From Anaerolineae bacterium (GTDB lineage Bacteria; Chloroflexota; Anaerolineae; Aggregatilineales; Phototrophicaceae), in assembly GCA_022841825.1 (NCBI GenBank), contig JALHQT010000008.1, forward strand, positions 186,001 through 250,000: DNA of 64,000 nt, given 5' to 3'. The notes beneath the pieces were generated by a model that made no database searches, was not told the DNA's origin, and was given only the letters and a program-made list of their open reading frames with translations. A program made the translations under genes and the position numbers. Shown here piece by piece: positions 41,727 to 50,073 of this stretch; the first letter of the stretch is position 1, and each line of letters starts with the position of its first letter.

Positions 41727-43069
41727 GAATCCCCCTGGGCATCGACTTCGTCATTGCGCGGATAATGGCGCGTATGATGCGCACTGCGCCCACCGATGAA
41801 GTGATGATCGCTCTCCTCGAACGTGACATTGCGGCTGATGACACGGCGCTGCGGCGCGGCAACCAGTACCACGTCCGACTCGATCATACGCCCAGGGAAC
41901 ATGACCATCCCCGATCCAATGCGGCAGTTGTGCCCGATGCCGCTGCCCAGCACGACCTGCCCGACTTCCTTTAGCTCGCCATTGATGTTGGTCGCGCGGA
42001 TCGGCTTCTGCTCGATCAGGTTGAAATCGGTGAAGGTGTTGCCTGCGCCGACAAAGCTGTTGCGCCCAATCACGCACATTTGCAGGCAGGTGTTCTGCGC
42101 GATGATGGTGTTTTCCATGACCGCTGTCAGATACAGCGCCGCGCGGAAGGGCAAAAAGCAGCCATTGGCGACGCTGCTCATCATCAGGCAGCAGCCATCG
42201 TCAATCGTGACGTTGTCGCCAATCGTGCAGTTGTCGATAAAGACGCCAGGACCGATATTGCAGTTATCACCAATCGACGCGGGACCCGTGATGATCGCCG
42301 TCGGATGGATGCTCGTGTTCTTACCGACTTTGACCACCTCGCGCGTGCTCAATAGCTGACTCTGTTCGATCAACGCGCTCCACAACAGCTTGAGCGAGTA
42401 GAAGTTATGCGTCTTCACATAACGATCAAAGCGGCTGGCACGCCCAAACTGGCTGAAGATGATGCTGGCATAGTAGACGTGCACCCAGCTCTCGATGCTG
42501 ATGACCGCCCGTCCTGGCGCATAATGCGTCAGGCTACCCTGCTCCATGGTCATGAAGTCCGGCACGCTGTAAAATCCCATCTCCTCGGCATCGCTGTCAA
42601 CCACGATGGGCTGCCAGTCATCCGTGTACTCTGCCGGGAAGTACCACAGATCCAGCATGTGGTATGCCTTGCCACTGGCGTCAAAGATCTCCTCAAAACC
42701 CGTACTGAGCGGCAGCGTATAGATGCTGAACGCTGGGTCGTTGCCGGGGATGGCAGCACGGCAGGCGCGCTTGCTGGCGAGCGCCGCCCGCATGAACGTC
42801 GCCAGGAACTCCGCATCGAACCACAGATTATCCCGGTAGACGATAGCGGGACCACGGATGCCTTTCATCTCGGTCGGGTGATGGAGCGCGCCGCCGAGGG
42901 AAATCTGTCGCGAACCACGCGGCAGCAGTGGCGGCAGAACTTCCTGAAACAAGTCGTCCTGATGGATCTTGAGCGGCTTCACCCCAATCGTCAGGAGGCT
43001 GGCGGGTTGGTTAAACGGCGGCACGAGCCGGGCATCTTCGATGACGTAACGCTGCATAAGCGCACCCAT
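41708..43069 (-). CDS. Left-handed beta-helix protein, sugar-nucleotide/acyltransferase-like
   Basis: 453 aa (ATG 43069 or 43057). Residues ~1-230 are a mixed alpha/beta domain of unknown type. Residues ~235-400 carry hexapeptide repeats of a left-handed beta-helix (IHPTAIITGPASIGDNCNIGPGVFIDNCTIGDNVTI, quoted for the I-G-D-N periodicity). The architecture recalls GlmU-like or WbbJ-like enzymes, but the N-terminal half lacks a clear nucleotidyltransferase GxG..R signature. It is coupled to the reductase-like gene by overlap, so both may act on the same acyl or sugar intermediate. Confidence 0.65.
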   Translation of the reverse strand: MGALMQRYVIEDARLVPPFNQPASLLTIGVKPLKIHQDDLFQEVLPPLLPRGSRQISLGGALHHPTEMKGIRGPAIVYRDNLWFDAEFLATFMRAALASKRACRAAIPGNDPAFSIYTLPLSTGFEEIFDASGKAYHMLDLWYFPAEYTDDWQPIVVDSDAEEMGFYSVPDFMTMEQGSLTHYAPGRAVISIESWVHVYYASIIFSQFGRASRFDRYVKTHNFYSLKLLWSALIEQSQLLSTREVVKVGKNTSIHPTAIITGPASIGDNCNIGPGVFIDNCTIGDNVTIDDGCCLMMSSVANGCFLPFRAALYLTAVMENTIIAQNTCLQMCVIGRNSFVGAGNTFTDFNLIEQKPIRATNINGELKEVGQVVLGSGIGHNCRIGSGMVMFPGRMIESDVVLVAAPQRRVISRNVTFEESDHHFIGGRSAHHTRHYPRNDEVDAQGDSWDSRW

Positions 43070-43160
43070 TCCATTCTGGTCGGTGTGAAGAACAGGTCTT
43101 ACGCCTTCATTGTGCCACCGAAATCTCTGCCAGCCAATTGAGGGGCACGGACGTATCGAG

Positions 43161-44093
43161 TTACCAATGACCCAGCACGCGCGACACCCGCGAGAGAAAC
43201 CATGCCGGATTCGCCAGCACCGCGATTAGGACGTCGGCTGCGACGTGTGGATAGGCTTTTTGAGCAAGATGGATCGGCAGGCGGTAGCGCCGCTCCCGAC
43301 TCAGATCGACCAGACGCCACTTCGCTAGAATCCACCAGGGCTGCCCGTGATACCATGCCAGGAAATCATCGAAGGACGGCAAGGGGCGAGCGGCATTCTG
43401 TTCGCTGCGGCGATAAAAGATGTAACGGATTTCCAGATTGTTTCGTTCCTGATGACCCTGAGTCGTGGCACCAGGATGCACACGGTAGTGCGTCATCACC
43501 TTCGGAATCGTCAGCATTATGCCAAGATCCGACATCCGATCCATCAGGTCAAGATCAGGCACGCGGAGAAACACTGTGCTGTAACCGCCAACCTGTTGAC
43601 CAAGATTTCGGCGGTACGTGAACGCCGGGTCCTTGAAGAAGACGGGTTCAGACCTGGCACGCAGGCGGGTAAATGCCTCGCGCGTGGCAGGTCCCATTTC
43701 CAGGCGATGAAAGAGCTGCCCATCTGCGCTCATGTTCTGCGCCCAACCACCCCAGGCGATGACATCGGGGTAGTCGCGAATGGCATCCGCATACCATTGC
43801 AACCGTTCGGGCAGGGCAACGTCATCAGCGTCCTGGATTACAATCCAATCGCGCTGCGCGGCATTCAAACCCGCGTTGCGCCCGCCAGCGATTTTTCGGT
43901 TCTCGGCATGAAGAATGAGCCGAACACGCGAGTCCTTGGCAGCATACTCCTGGGCAATCGGGCGTGTGTCGTCATCGGAGCCGTTCTCCACGATGATCAG
44001 CTCAAAGTCACGATAGGTTTGCGCGAGGATGCTTTCAATCGACGCGCGAATGTATTTGCCCGCGTTCCAGGCGACCATGACGACGCTAAACAT
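43161..44093 (-). CDS. Family 2 glycosyltransferase
   Basis: 310 aa from ATG 44093 with GGGAG 5 nt upstream. GT-A fold: FSVVMVAWNAGKYIRASIESILAQTYRDFELIIVENGSDD (~2-40, key NxGKYIRASIESIxxQ), then the metal-binding DADDVALPERL (~93-103) and WGGWAQNMSADGQ. Transfers a sugar from a nucleotide donor. It sits between the ligase and LbH genes on the same strand, 16 nt after the ligase stop. This suggests glycosylation of a lipid made by the locus (inference). Confidence 0.85.
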   Translation of the reverse strand: MFSVVMVAWNAGKYIRASIESILAQTYRDFELIIVENGSDDDTRPIAQEYAAKDSRVRLILHAENRKIAGGRNAGLNAAQRDWIVIQDADDVALPERLQWYADAIRDYPDVIAWGGWAQNMSADGQLFHRLEMGPATREAFTRLRARSEPVFFKDPAFTYRRNLGQQVGGYSTVFLRVPDLDLMDRMSDLGIMLTIPKVMTHYRVHPGATTQGHQERNNLEIRYIFYRRSEQNAARPLPSFDDFLAWYHGQPWWILAKWRLVDLSRERRYRLPIHLAQKAYPHVAADVLIAVLANPAWFLSRVSRVLGHW

Positions 44094-44109
44094 GACGACT
44101 CCCGATGGA

Positions 44110-45318
44110 CTACGTCCACTGCCGAGCATCACGCACGACGCGACCGCCCGTCTCCAGCGTGCCATGTGGGCAAACCTCGACCTCATCAACGCGCAGCCGC
44201 GCCATCGCCTGGATGAGATTACGAACGGGTTCATCGACATCCATGTCGGCGTGTTCGGGATGCAGTTCGACACGCATCGTCAGCACATCGCGGTTTTCCA
44301 CACGTGTGATCACTGCCTGAGCACGGTTGACCTGCGGCAGTCGTGACATCGCCGCGAGGATCTGATTGGGATGCAGGAACATGCCGCGCACCTTGATCGC
44401 TTCGCCGCTGCGCCCGAATAAGCCGAGGAGCTGCTGCGCGCCACCCAAACGTGGATCGGGCTGCGGCGCAAGCGCGCCCAGGTCACCCGTACCAAACCGA
44501 ATGAGCGGATACGCGGTATTGAAGGTCGTGACGACGACCTCGCCCGCCCCACCCGACTCAACCGGCTGCCCGGACGCCGGGTCACAGATTTCGATATAAA
44601 CATGAGACATGATGCGGAAGCCGGTCACGTCGTGCATGGTATAGCCAATCAATCCCACATCCGCCGTGCCATATGCGGAGGTGGTCACCATGCCGAACTC
44701 GCCTTCAAAGCGTTCGCGCTGGAACGGCAGGTACGGCTCGGCAGAGAAAAGGGCTTTTTTAATCGGGATCATCTCGTTCGGGATACCCATCTTGGCGGCG
44801 GCGTCGAGCAGGGTCATCAGGTAGCTCGGCTGCCCGACGAAGCCCGTCGCCTGGAGCGCGGTCATCATCATGATTTGCAGCTCGGTATTGCCCGGACCCG
44901 TTGGAATAACCGTCGCGCCCACCGCGCGCAGCGCGTCATCCATCAGCAATCCGGCGGGCGACAGATGGTACATGAAGGTATTCAGCACGCGGTCGCCGCG
45001 CCCAAAACCGACGGAGCGAAACGGCTCCAGCAGCGCCTGCGGGTCGTTGGGGACGGGCTGCGGATCGTAAATTGGACCCGGTGAGATGTAGATGCGCGGC
45101 AAATCTTCAATCGGCACCGTCAGGAAGCCGCCAAAAGGGGGATTCGCCTGATGGATTTCGACCAGGCGATCCTTACTCGTGACTGGGATTTTGGCAAGGT
45201 CGGCGGCGCTCCGGATATCCCCAGGCGTTACGCCCGCTCCGTCGAGAATGCCGCGCATGGCGGGCGAATAGTCAAAGGCGAAGGCGACCAAATCGCGAAC
45301 ACGATCATCCAGCGACAT
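44110..45318 (-). CDS. Phenylacetate-CoA-ligase-like adenylating enzyme
   Basis: 402 aa from ATG 45318 (GAGG 5 nt upstream; GTG 45345 would overlap the small ORF). ANL-superfamily protein of PaaK type: short N-terminus with IPVTSKDRLVEIHQANPPFGG, ATVIPTGPGNTELQIMMM, SAYGTADVGLIGYT (AMP-binding region) and FGRSGEAIKVRGMFLHPNQI. PaaK enzymes activate phenylacetate or related acids as acyl-AMP then CoA thioester. LuxE-like members hand acyl groups to reductases. Here it neighbours the AAR-like reductase and Liv genes, so an acid substrate imported by the ABC system is plausible. Confidence 0.83.
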   Translation of the reverse strand: MSLDDRVRDLVAFAFDYSPAMRGILDGAGVTPGDIRSAADLAKIPVTSKDRLVEIHQANPPFGGFLTVPIEDLPRIYISPGPIYDPQPVPNDPQALLEPFRSVGFGRGDRVLNTFMYHLSPAGLLMDDALRAVGATVIPTGPGNTELQIMMMTALQATGFVGQPSYLMTLLDAAAKMGIPNEMIPIKKALFSAEPYLPFQRERFEGEFGMVTTSAYGTADVGLIGYTMHDVTGFRIMSHVYIEICDPASGQPVESGGAGEVVVTTFNTAYPLIRFGTGDLGALAPQPDPRLGGAQQLLGLFGRSGEAIKVRGMFLHPNQILAAMSRLPQVNRAQAVITRVENRDVLTMRVELHPEHADMDVDEPVRNLIQAMARLRVDEVEVCPHGTLETGGRVVRDARQWT

Positions 45319-45348
45319 AACATCCTCAATCGACTCAACGTGCACAGA

Positions 45349-45480
45349 TCAGAAGCCAGCAGGCGTCAACGCCATCCATGCGCCCACGCCCAAAAACAAC
45401 CCGGAAACGAGGAACGCCGCAATCGGCAGCGGCAGAATCCCTAACATGATTAGGAGCAGCAGCAGTAAAGTGACAGACAT
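45349..45480 (-). CDS. 43-residue hydrophobic peptide within the Liv operon
   Basis: A small ORF that is easily missed. It starts at ATG 45480 with GGTGAG upstream and ends with TGA at 45349-45351. The product starts MSVTLLLLLIMLGILPLPIAAF and ends GVGAWMALTPAGF: nearly one long membrane helix or a hairpin of two short ones. It sits 12 nt after the livF stop and 30 nt before the ligase start, on the same strand and with matching codon use. It could be a small transporter subunit or stabilising peptide; no family is recognised. Confidence 0.55.
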   Translation of the reverse strand: MSVTLLLLLLIMLGILPLPIAAFLVSGLFLGVGAWMALTPAGF

Positions 45481-45492
45481 CGATGCTCACCC

Positions 45493-46287
45493 TTATCCCA
45501 ACCAGCGTTTGCGCCGCTTGTAATGTTTGACTTCACGATAACTCTTGCGCTCGCCAAGTTGATTAAGCCCAAGATAAAACTCTTTGATATCTTCGTTTTC
45601 GGCAAGCTGCTGGGCAGGACCATCGAGCACGATGCGCCCATTCTCCATCACATAGCCGTAATCGACAATCGAGAGTGCCGCGCGCGCGTTCTGCTCGACC
45701 AGCAGGACCGACATCCCTTCCCTCTGGTTGATCTCACGCACGATGCGGAAAATCTCCGCGACCAGCATCGGCGCAAGCCCAAGCGACGGCTCGTCGAGCA
45801 TCATCAGCTTGGGGTGCCCCATCAGCGCGCGCCCGATGACCATCATCTGCTGCTCACCGCCGCTGAGGTAGCCCGCCGTCCTGCCGCGCAAATCACGCAA
45901 ACGGGGAAAGTAGTCGAAGACACGTTCCAGATCGGCTTTGACATGCCGTCCGCCCTCGAAGACCTGTGCGCCGAGGCGCAGGTTTTCCTCCACCGTCAGA
46001 TGTCCGAACAGCGGGCGTCCTTCGATGACCTGAAAGATACCGCGCCGGACGATGTCCTCGGTGTTCATATGATCGATTCGCGTCTCGCCCCAGGTAATGC
46101 TGCCGCGGGTGACTTCGCCCAATTCGCTCCCCAGCAAGCCGCTGATCGACTTGAGCGTGGTTGATTTGCCCGCGCCATTCGCGCCCAGCAGCGCCACAAC
46201 CTGCCCAGGCTCGACCTTGAACGAAACACCGCGCAGCACCAGGATGACGCTGTTGTAGATCACTTCGATGTTGTTGACGGACAGCAT
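45493..46287 (-). CDS. livF: Liv-type ABC transporter ATPase (LivF)
   Basis: 264 aa from ATG 46287 with GAGG 8 nt upstream. Walker A GANGAGKST (~37-45), Q-loop region GIFQVIEGRPLFGHLTVEENL, signature LSGGEQQMMVIGRAL (~141-155) and Walker B MMLDEPSLGLAP. The end (DIKEFYLGLNQLGERKSYREVKHYKRRKRWLG, strongly basic last ~18 residues) is longer than in amino-acid transporters. It is the kind of tail I associate with Liv systems that carry acyl or aromatic acids next to CoA ligases (recollection, not proof). Works with LivG on LivH/LivM. Confidence 0.92.
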   Translation of the reverse strand: MLSVNNIEVIYNSVILVLRGVSFKVEPGQVVALLGANGAGKSTTLKSISGLLGSELGEVTRGSITWGETRIDHMNTEDIVRRGIFQVIEGRPLFGHLTVEENLRLGAQVFEGGRHVKADLERVFDYFPRLRDLRGRTAGYLSGGEQQMMVIGRALMGHPKLMMLDEPSLGLAPMLVAEIFRIVREINQREGMSVLLVEQNARAALSIVDYGYVMENGRIVLDGPAQQLAENEDIKEFYLGLNQLGERKSYREVKHYKRRKRWLG

Positions 46288-46313
46288 GGCAATACCTCTT
46301 ATTTCGTGGCGTA

Positions 46314-46335
46314 GGGGCGACCCATAAGTCGCCCC
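46314..46335. repeat. Palindrome between livK and livF
   Basis: GGGGCGAC (46314-46321) and GTCGCCCC (46328-46335) with a 6-nt loop, preceded by GTA. Same arms as 28713-28734. In the transcript it would form a hairpin just after livK, which could lower livF expression relative to the abundant binding protein. Confidence 0.6.
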
Positions 46336-46354
46336 CACAAACCATGCAGCGTGC

Positions 46355-47749
46355 TTATGGCACGTCCGCCCCGCCAGGACGCAGGTCGGGTGTTTCCTCG
46401 AACTCGGTCACAGGAACAACAATCGGCAGGAATGCGGTGGTGCCATCCGCTAGCGGCAGCGTCAGCGCGTCACTCCCACTCGTCGCCACGCCGCTCATGT
46501 CGGCATTGGCGAACCTCATGATGGCGATACGATTGGTCACTGCATCACGCACGCCATCCGCGAAGTTCAGGTCGTACAAGCCGAGCGGCGAATAGCTGAA
46601 GTTGCTCAACGTCTCGTTGACCGCCGCGCCATCAATGGCATCCAGTCCGCCGACGCGATTGGCGGTCTGGGTGTAGATTTCGACATACAGATCGACAATT
46701 GACCAACCGAGCAGGTAGGCGATATTGCGGTTCTGTGGTTCGAGCGGCGGTTCCTTGCTGTCCGCAACCTCGGTGATAAGCTGGATGCCGGGCTGATCGC
46801 GTTCAGTCCACCAGCGGAACGGCATCGATCCGATCAAGCCGTCGACAGCGGGCAAGCCATCGGCGCCAATGACCGTGCGGCTGAGAAGACCGACGGATGT
46901 ATCGAGCGTCCAGTTGACACCCGCGATCTGCACGGTGTCCTCCAAGCCGAGGTCAACGACCGCGCGCGCGACCGCGACGGGACCGCTGGCGAGCGTGTTG
47001 GTGTAGAGGATGGTCGCGCCCTGATCGACGAGGTTCTGCACTTGGGTGGTGATGTCGGTCGAGATGGGCAGGAAGCTCTCGTTTTCCGGCAGCACGGTCA
47101 CGCCCTGTGCCGCGCAGTAGGCAATGGCTTCTGGCGTGAAGGCGGCTTCGCCGAATGCGCCTGGCCACGAGATGTAGCCGACGACCGGGGCGGGGAACTG
47201 TTCAGCGTTCGCGCCGATATACTCGCAGAAGTTGCCGAACTGATCGACGTAGAGCGGGTTAGCAGCGTAAATCCAGCCCGGCGACTGCCCATCCTCGCCA
47301 TACAGCCCCTCGACCGACCCCGCTGAGATCAGTGCAGGGATGCCATCTTCGATGAGCTGTTCGCGCAGCAGTTCCGCATCCGCCGAGGCGTAGAGCACCA
47401 TCATGGACGGCTTCGGCTCACGACTACTGTAATCGTCATATGCCGCCTGCGTCTGCGACAGGTCACCGCCTGTATCGCGGTTGTCCTGGATCATCGTCGC
47501 GCCGCAGATACCACCGCGCGCGTTGAAATAGTCGATGGCGTCGGCGAAACCGACCAGCAGCGGTTGTGTGATGAAGGCGAACGACCCACTGATGTCGCCG
47601 AAGTGAATGATCGGGATCGTTGAGCCGGTCAGATCGACTTCACAGGCGCTGTGCTCAATCCAATCGGGCAGCGCTTCCTGCGCCGAAACAGGCAGGACGA
47701 GCAGCCCCGTCAGCGCCGCCAAGATCAAGAGAACAAGATATTTACGCAT
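46355..47749 (-). CDS. livK: Liv-type extracytoplasmic substrate-binding protein
   Basis: 464 aa. Signal peptide ~1-24 ending VSAQ-EALP; no lipobox cysteine. Periplasmic-binding type I fold of Peripla_BP_6 class: IIHFGDISGSFAFITQPLLVGFADAIDYFNARGG (~47-80, key GDxSGSFAxxxxP) with TMIQDNRDTGGDLSQTQAAYDDY, VGYISWPGAFG and a YLLGWSIVDLYVEIY helix. Several paired cysteines (Cys36, Cys82 and later ones) could form disulfides. It presumably captures the substrate for LivHM: a branched-chain amino acid, or more likely an organic acid given the adjacent ligases. Confidence 0.87.
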   Translation of the reverse strand: MRKYLVLLILAALTGLLVLPVSAQEALPDWIEHSACEVDLTGSTIPIIHFGDISGSFAFITQPLLVGFADAIDYFNARGGICGATMIQDNRDTGGDLSQTQAAYDDYSSREPKPSMMVLYASADAELLREQLIEDGIPALISAGSVEGLYGEDGQSPGWIYAANPLYVDQFGNFCEYIGANAEQFPAPVVGYISWPGAFGEAAFTPEAIAYCAAQGVTVLPENESFLPISTDITTQVQNLVDQGATILYTNTLASGPVAVARAVVDLGLEDTVQIAGVNWTLDTSVGLLSRTVIGADGLPAVDGLIGSMPFRWWTERDQPGIQLITEVADSKEPPLEPQNRNIAYLLGWSIVDLYVEIYTQTANRVGGLDAIDGAAVNETLSNFSYSPLGLYDLNFADGVRDAVTNRIAIMRFANADMSGVATSGSDALTLPLADGTTAFLPIVVPVTEFEETPDLRPGGADVP

Positions 47750-47773
47750 CGTACAACAAGCCTCCTAGAACCA

Positions 47774-48886
47774 TTAATGAGAATACGGTCGCAACTTCCA
47801 CGAGATCTTGAGGATCTCCCATCGATGCGCCAGACCGCGCGGCGCGATGATGAGAAAGACCATGAGCGCCAGCCCGAACAGGAGCGGACTGAGCGCGGCA
47901 TCGACATTGATCGGGTTCAGGAACGGGAACAGCGACGGCAGCACGCCCTTCACCGATGGAATGATCGACGGAATGATGTTCTGAGTGAGCAGATTGACAA
48001 AAGCGACACCGAACAGCGGACCGAGGGGAAAGCCCGCGCCGCCGATCACCAGCATCGCCAGCATTTCGATGGAACGGTCGAGCAGGAATTTATCGAGAGA
48101 CAGGCTGTTGCTCTCGAACGCCAGCAGGCAACCCGCCACGCCCGCGTAGAGCGCGCTGAGGAAGAACGCTTGCAGCTTATAACTGAAGACGTTGATGCCC
48201 AGCAGTTCCGCCGCCAGGTCATTATCGCGCACGCTGACGAAGGCGCGACCAACCCGCGTACGAGCGATGTTGCGCGCCGCCAGCGCCATGATCACGGCGA
48301 GTGGGATGATGATGTAGAACATCGCGTTTTCGTGGGCGAAGCTCAAACCAAACAATGACGGCGCGGGGACTTCCAGCGGGCGAGAGCCACCCGTAATGCC
48401 TTCCAGCGGGTAGCGTAAGATCCAGGGGATGATGAACTGCGCCGCCAGGGTCGCCATCGCCAGATAGAAGCCCTTCACGCGCAGCGACGGCAAGCCGAAG
48501 ATCAAGCCCACGCCACCCGTGAACAACGCCGAGAGGGGCAGCGCCAACCAGAACGACATGCCGAGTTCCCGCGCGAGAATGGCGCTGGTATAGGCACCCA
48601 CTGCCATGAATGCCGCGTGACCGAGCGAAATCTGACCGGTGTAGCCGATGAGGATGTTCAGCCCTTGGACGGCGATGGCGAAGATGGCGATCCGGATGAT
48701 CAGCCCGATCCACAACTGCGGCACGAGACTGATGCCGAGGGGACCCTCGGCAGTCAGCAGCGGGACGAGCAGCAGGGCGATCAACAGCCCATTGGAGAGC
48801 CACTTATCGCCGCGCGTGCGATTGATGCTGATGTCTTGTCCATATGAGGTATCGAAAACGCCCGACGGGCGGATGTTGGCTGACAT
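47774..48886 (-). CDS. livM: Liv-type ABC transporter permease (LivM)
   Basis: 370 aa from ATG 48886 (GAGG 6-7 nt upstream). About ten membrane helices with the family core YTGQISLGHAAFMAVGAYTSAIL (~88-110) and the EAA-like loop AFVSVRDNDLAAELLGINVFSYKLQAF (~225-250), the site that contacts LivG/LivF. It ends with LAHRWEILKISWKLRPYSH. It forms the membrane channel with LivH; the LivH stop is only 1 nt before this start. Confidence 0.93.
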   Translation of the reverse strand: MSANIRPSGVFDTSYGQDISINRTRGDKWLSNGLLIALLLVPLLTAEGPLGISLVPQLWIGLIIRIAIFAIAVQGLNILIGYTGQISLGHAAFMAVGAYTSAILARELGMSFWLALPLSALFTGGVGLIFGLPSLRVKGFYLAMATLAAQFIIPWILRYPLEGITGGSRPLEVPAPSLFGLSFAHENAMFYIIIPLAVIMALAARNIARTRVGRAFVSVRDNDLAAELLGINVFSYKLQAFFLSALYAGVAGCLLAFESNSLSLDKFLLDRSIEMLAMLVIGGAGFPLGPLFGVAFVNLLTQNIIPSIIPSVKGVLPSLFPFLNPINVDAALSPLLFGLALMVFLIIAPRGLAHRWEILKISWKLRPYSH

Positions 48887-48887
48887 A

Positions 48888-50063
48888 CTATATCCTCTCA
48901 ATCCGCTTCTGCCCGAACAAGCCGTCCGGGCGGATGACGAGGACGATCATCAGCAGCACGTAGGGCGCAAGCTCTGTGCCTGCCTGAGTCCCCGGAAACA
49001 GCAGGTTGGCGTACTCCTGTACCAGCCCGATCACCAAGCCGCCAACCAGCGCACCGGGCACGCTCTCCAGCCCGCCCAACAGCACCGCCGGGAACGCGCG
49101 TAGCGCCAGCAGCGGCAGATTGAGCGACAGACTGGTCGCGCCGCCCTGCAAGATCCCCGCGACCGCCGCCAGCACCGCCGCAATCGCCCAGGCGACGCCC
49201 AGGATGACACGGACGCGCAAGCCGACCGCCTGTGCCAGCTTCTGATTCTCCGCCGTCGCGCGCATCGCCAAGCCAACGCTGGTGAAGCGGAAGAAAGCGA
49301 CGAACGCCGCGAACGACAGCAGCGCCAGGATGAATGCCGCGAGCAGCTCGGTGCGGACGATGATGGTGCCCTCAAATGCCCCCGTCCCCTCAAAGCGGAA
49401 CGGCGTCGGGATGCCCATCTCACGCAGCGGGCTAAAGACCGCCAGCGGCAGTTCGACACTTCCCCAGATCATCTGCGTGATGCCCTGTAGGAGTTCCGAC
49501 GCCGCCAGCGTCATCAGCACCATCGCAAACAGAGGCTGTCCGATCAGCGGGCGGATGGCGAAGCGCTCGACCGCCAAACCGATCAGTGCGCCACCGCATA
49601 TCGCCCCCACGACGCCGCGCAGCATCGGGATCGGCACGAGGAGCAGCAGCGTCACACCGACCACCGCAGCGGCGGCGACCAGCAGGGTGCGTCCGTCACG
49701 CAGCGCCCGCAGCGCACCAACCATCGTCACTGCCAGCAGCACCGTCAGCAGCGCCAGACCACCCGCCGCGAACGGCGAGATGTTAGCAACCGAGAAGAAG
49801 CTGTAGAACATGAAACCGCCAAACAGCATCATCCAGCCGTGCGCGAAGTTGAAGACGCCCGACGCCTTGTTGATGATGACGATCCCCAGCGCGATCAGCG
49901 AATAGACGCCGCCGACCAGCAAGCCTGTGATCCCACTCTGCACCAGGCGCGCCGGGCGCTGCTCGGCGATGGCGGGCGCGAACAGCGCGACCAGCACGAT
50001 TAGCCCAATGATCCAGAGGAGAGGCGTAATGATTTTTTGATTTTGTTTGACTAAAGACGCCAT
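48888..50063 (-). CDS. livH: Liv-type ABC transporter permease (LivH)
   Basis: 391 aa, longer than typical LivH (~300) because of an extra pair of helices near ~85-150 (ALRDGRTLLVAAAAVVGVTLLLLV). Family motifs: GITGLLVGGVYSLIALGIVIINKASGVFNFAHGWMMLFGG (~41-80, key GxxYALxALGxxLIxxxxGxxNFAHG), SVGLAMRATAENQKLAQAVGLRV (EAA-like loop) and FPAVLLGGLESVPGALVGGLVIG. The start at 50063 lacks a strong ribosome site. It follows the long-chain ligase by 10 nt. Confidence 0.92.
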   Translation of the reverse strand: MASLVKQNQKIITPLLWIIGLIVLVALFAPAIAEQRPARLVQSGITGLLVGGVYSLIALGIVIINKASGVFNFAHGWMMLFGGFMFYSFFSVANISPFAAGGLALLTVLLAVTMVGALRALRDGRTLLVAAAAVVGVTLLLLVPIPMLRGVVGAICGGALIGLAVERFAIRPLIGQPLFAMVLMTLAASELLQGITQMIWGSVELPLAVFSPLREMGIPTPFRFEGTGAFEGTIIVRTELLAAFILALLSFAAFVAFFRFTSVGLAMRATAENQKLAQAVGLRVRVILGVAWAIAAVLAAVAGILQGGATSLSLNLPLLALRAFPAVLLGGLESVPGALVGGLVIGLVQEYANLLFPGTQAGTELAPYVLLMIVLVIRPDGLFGQKRIERI

Positions 50064-50073
50064 AAGTCCACTT

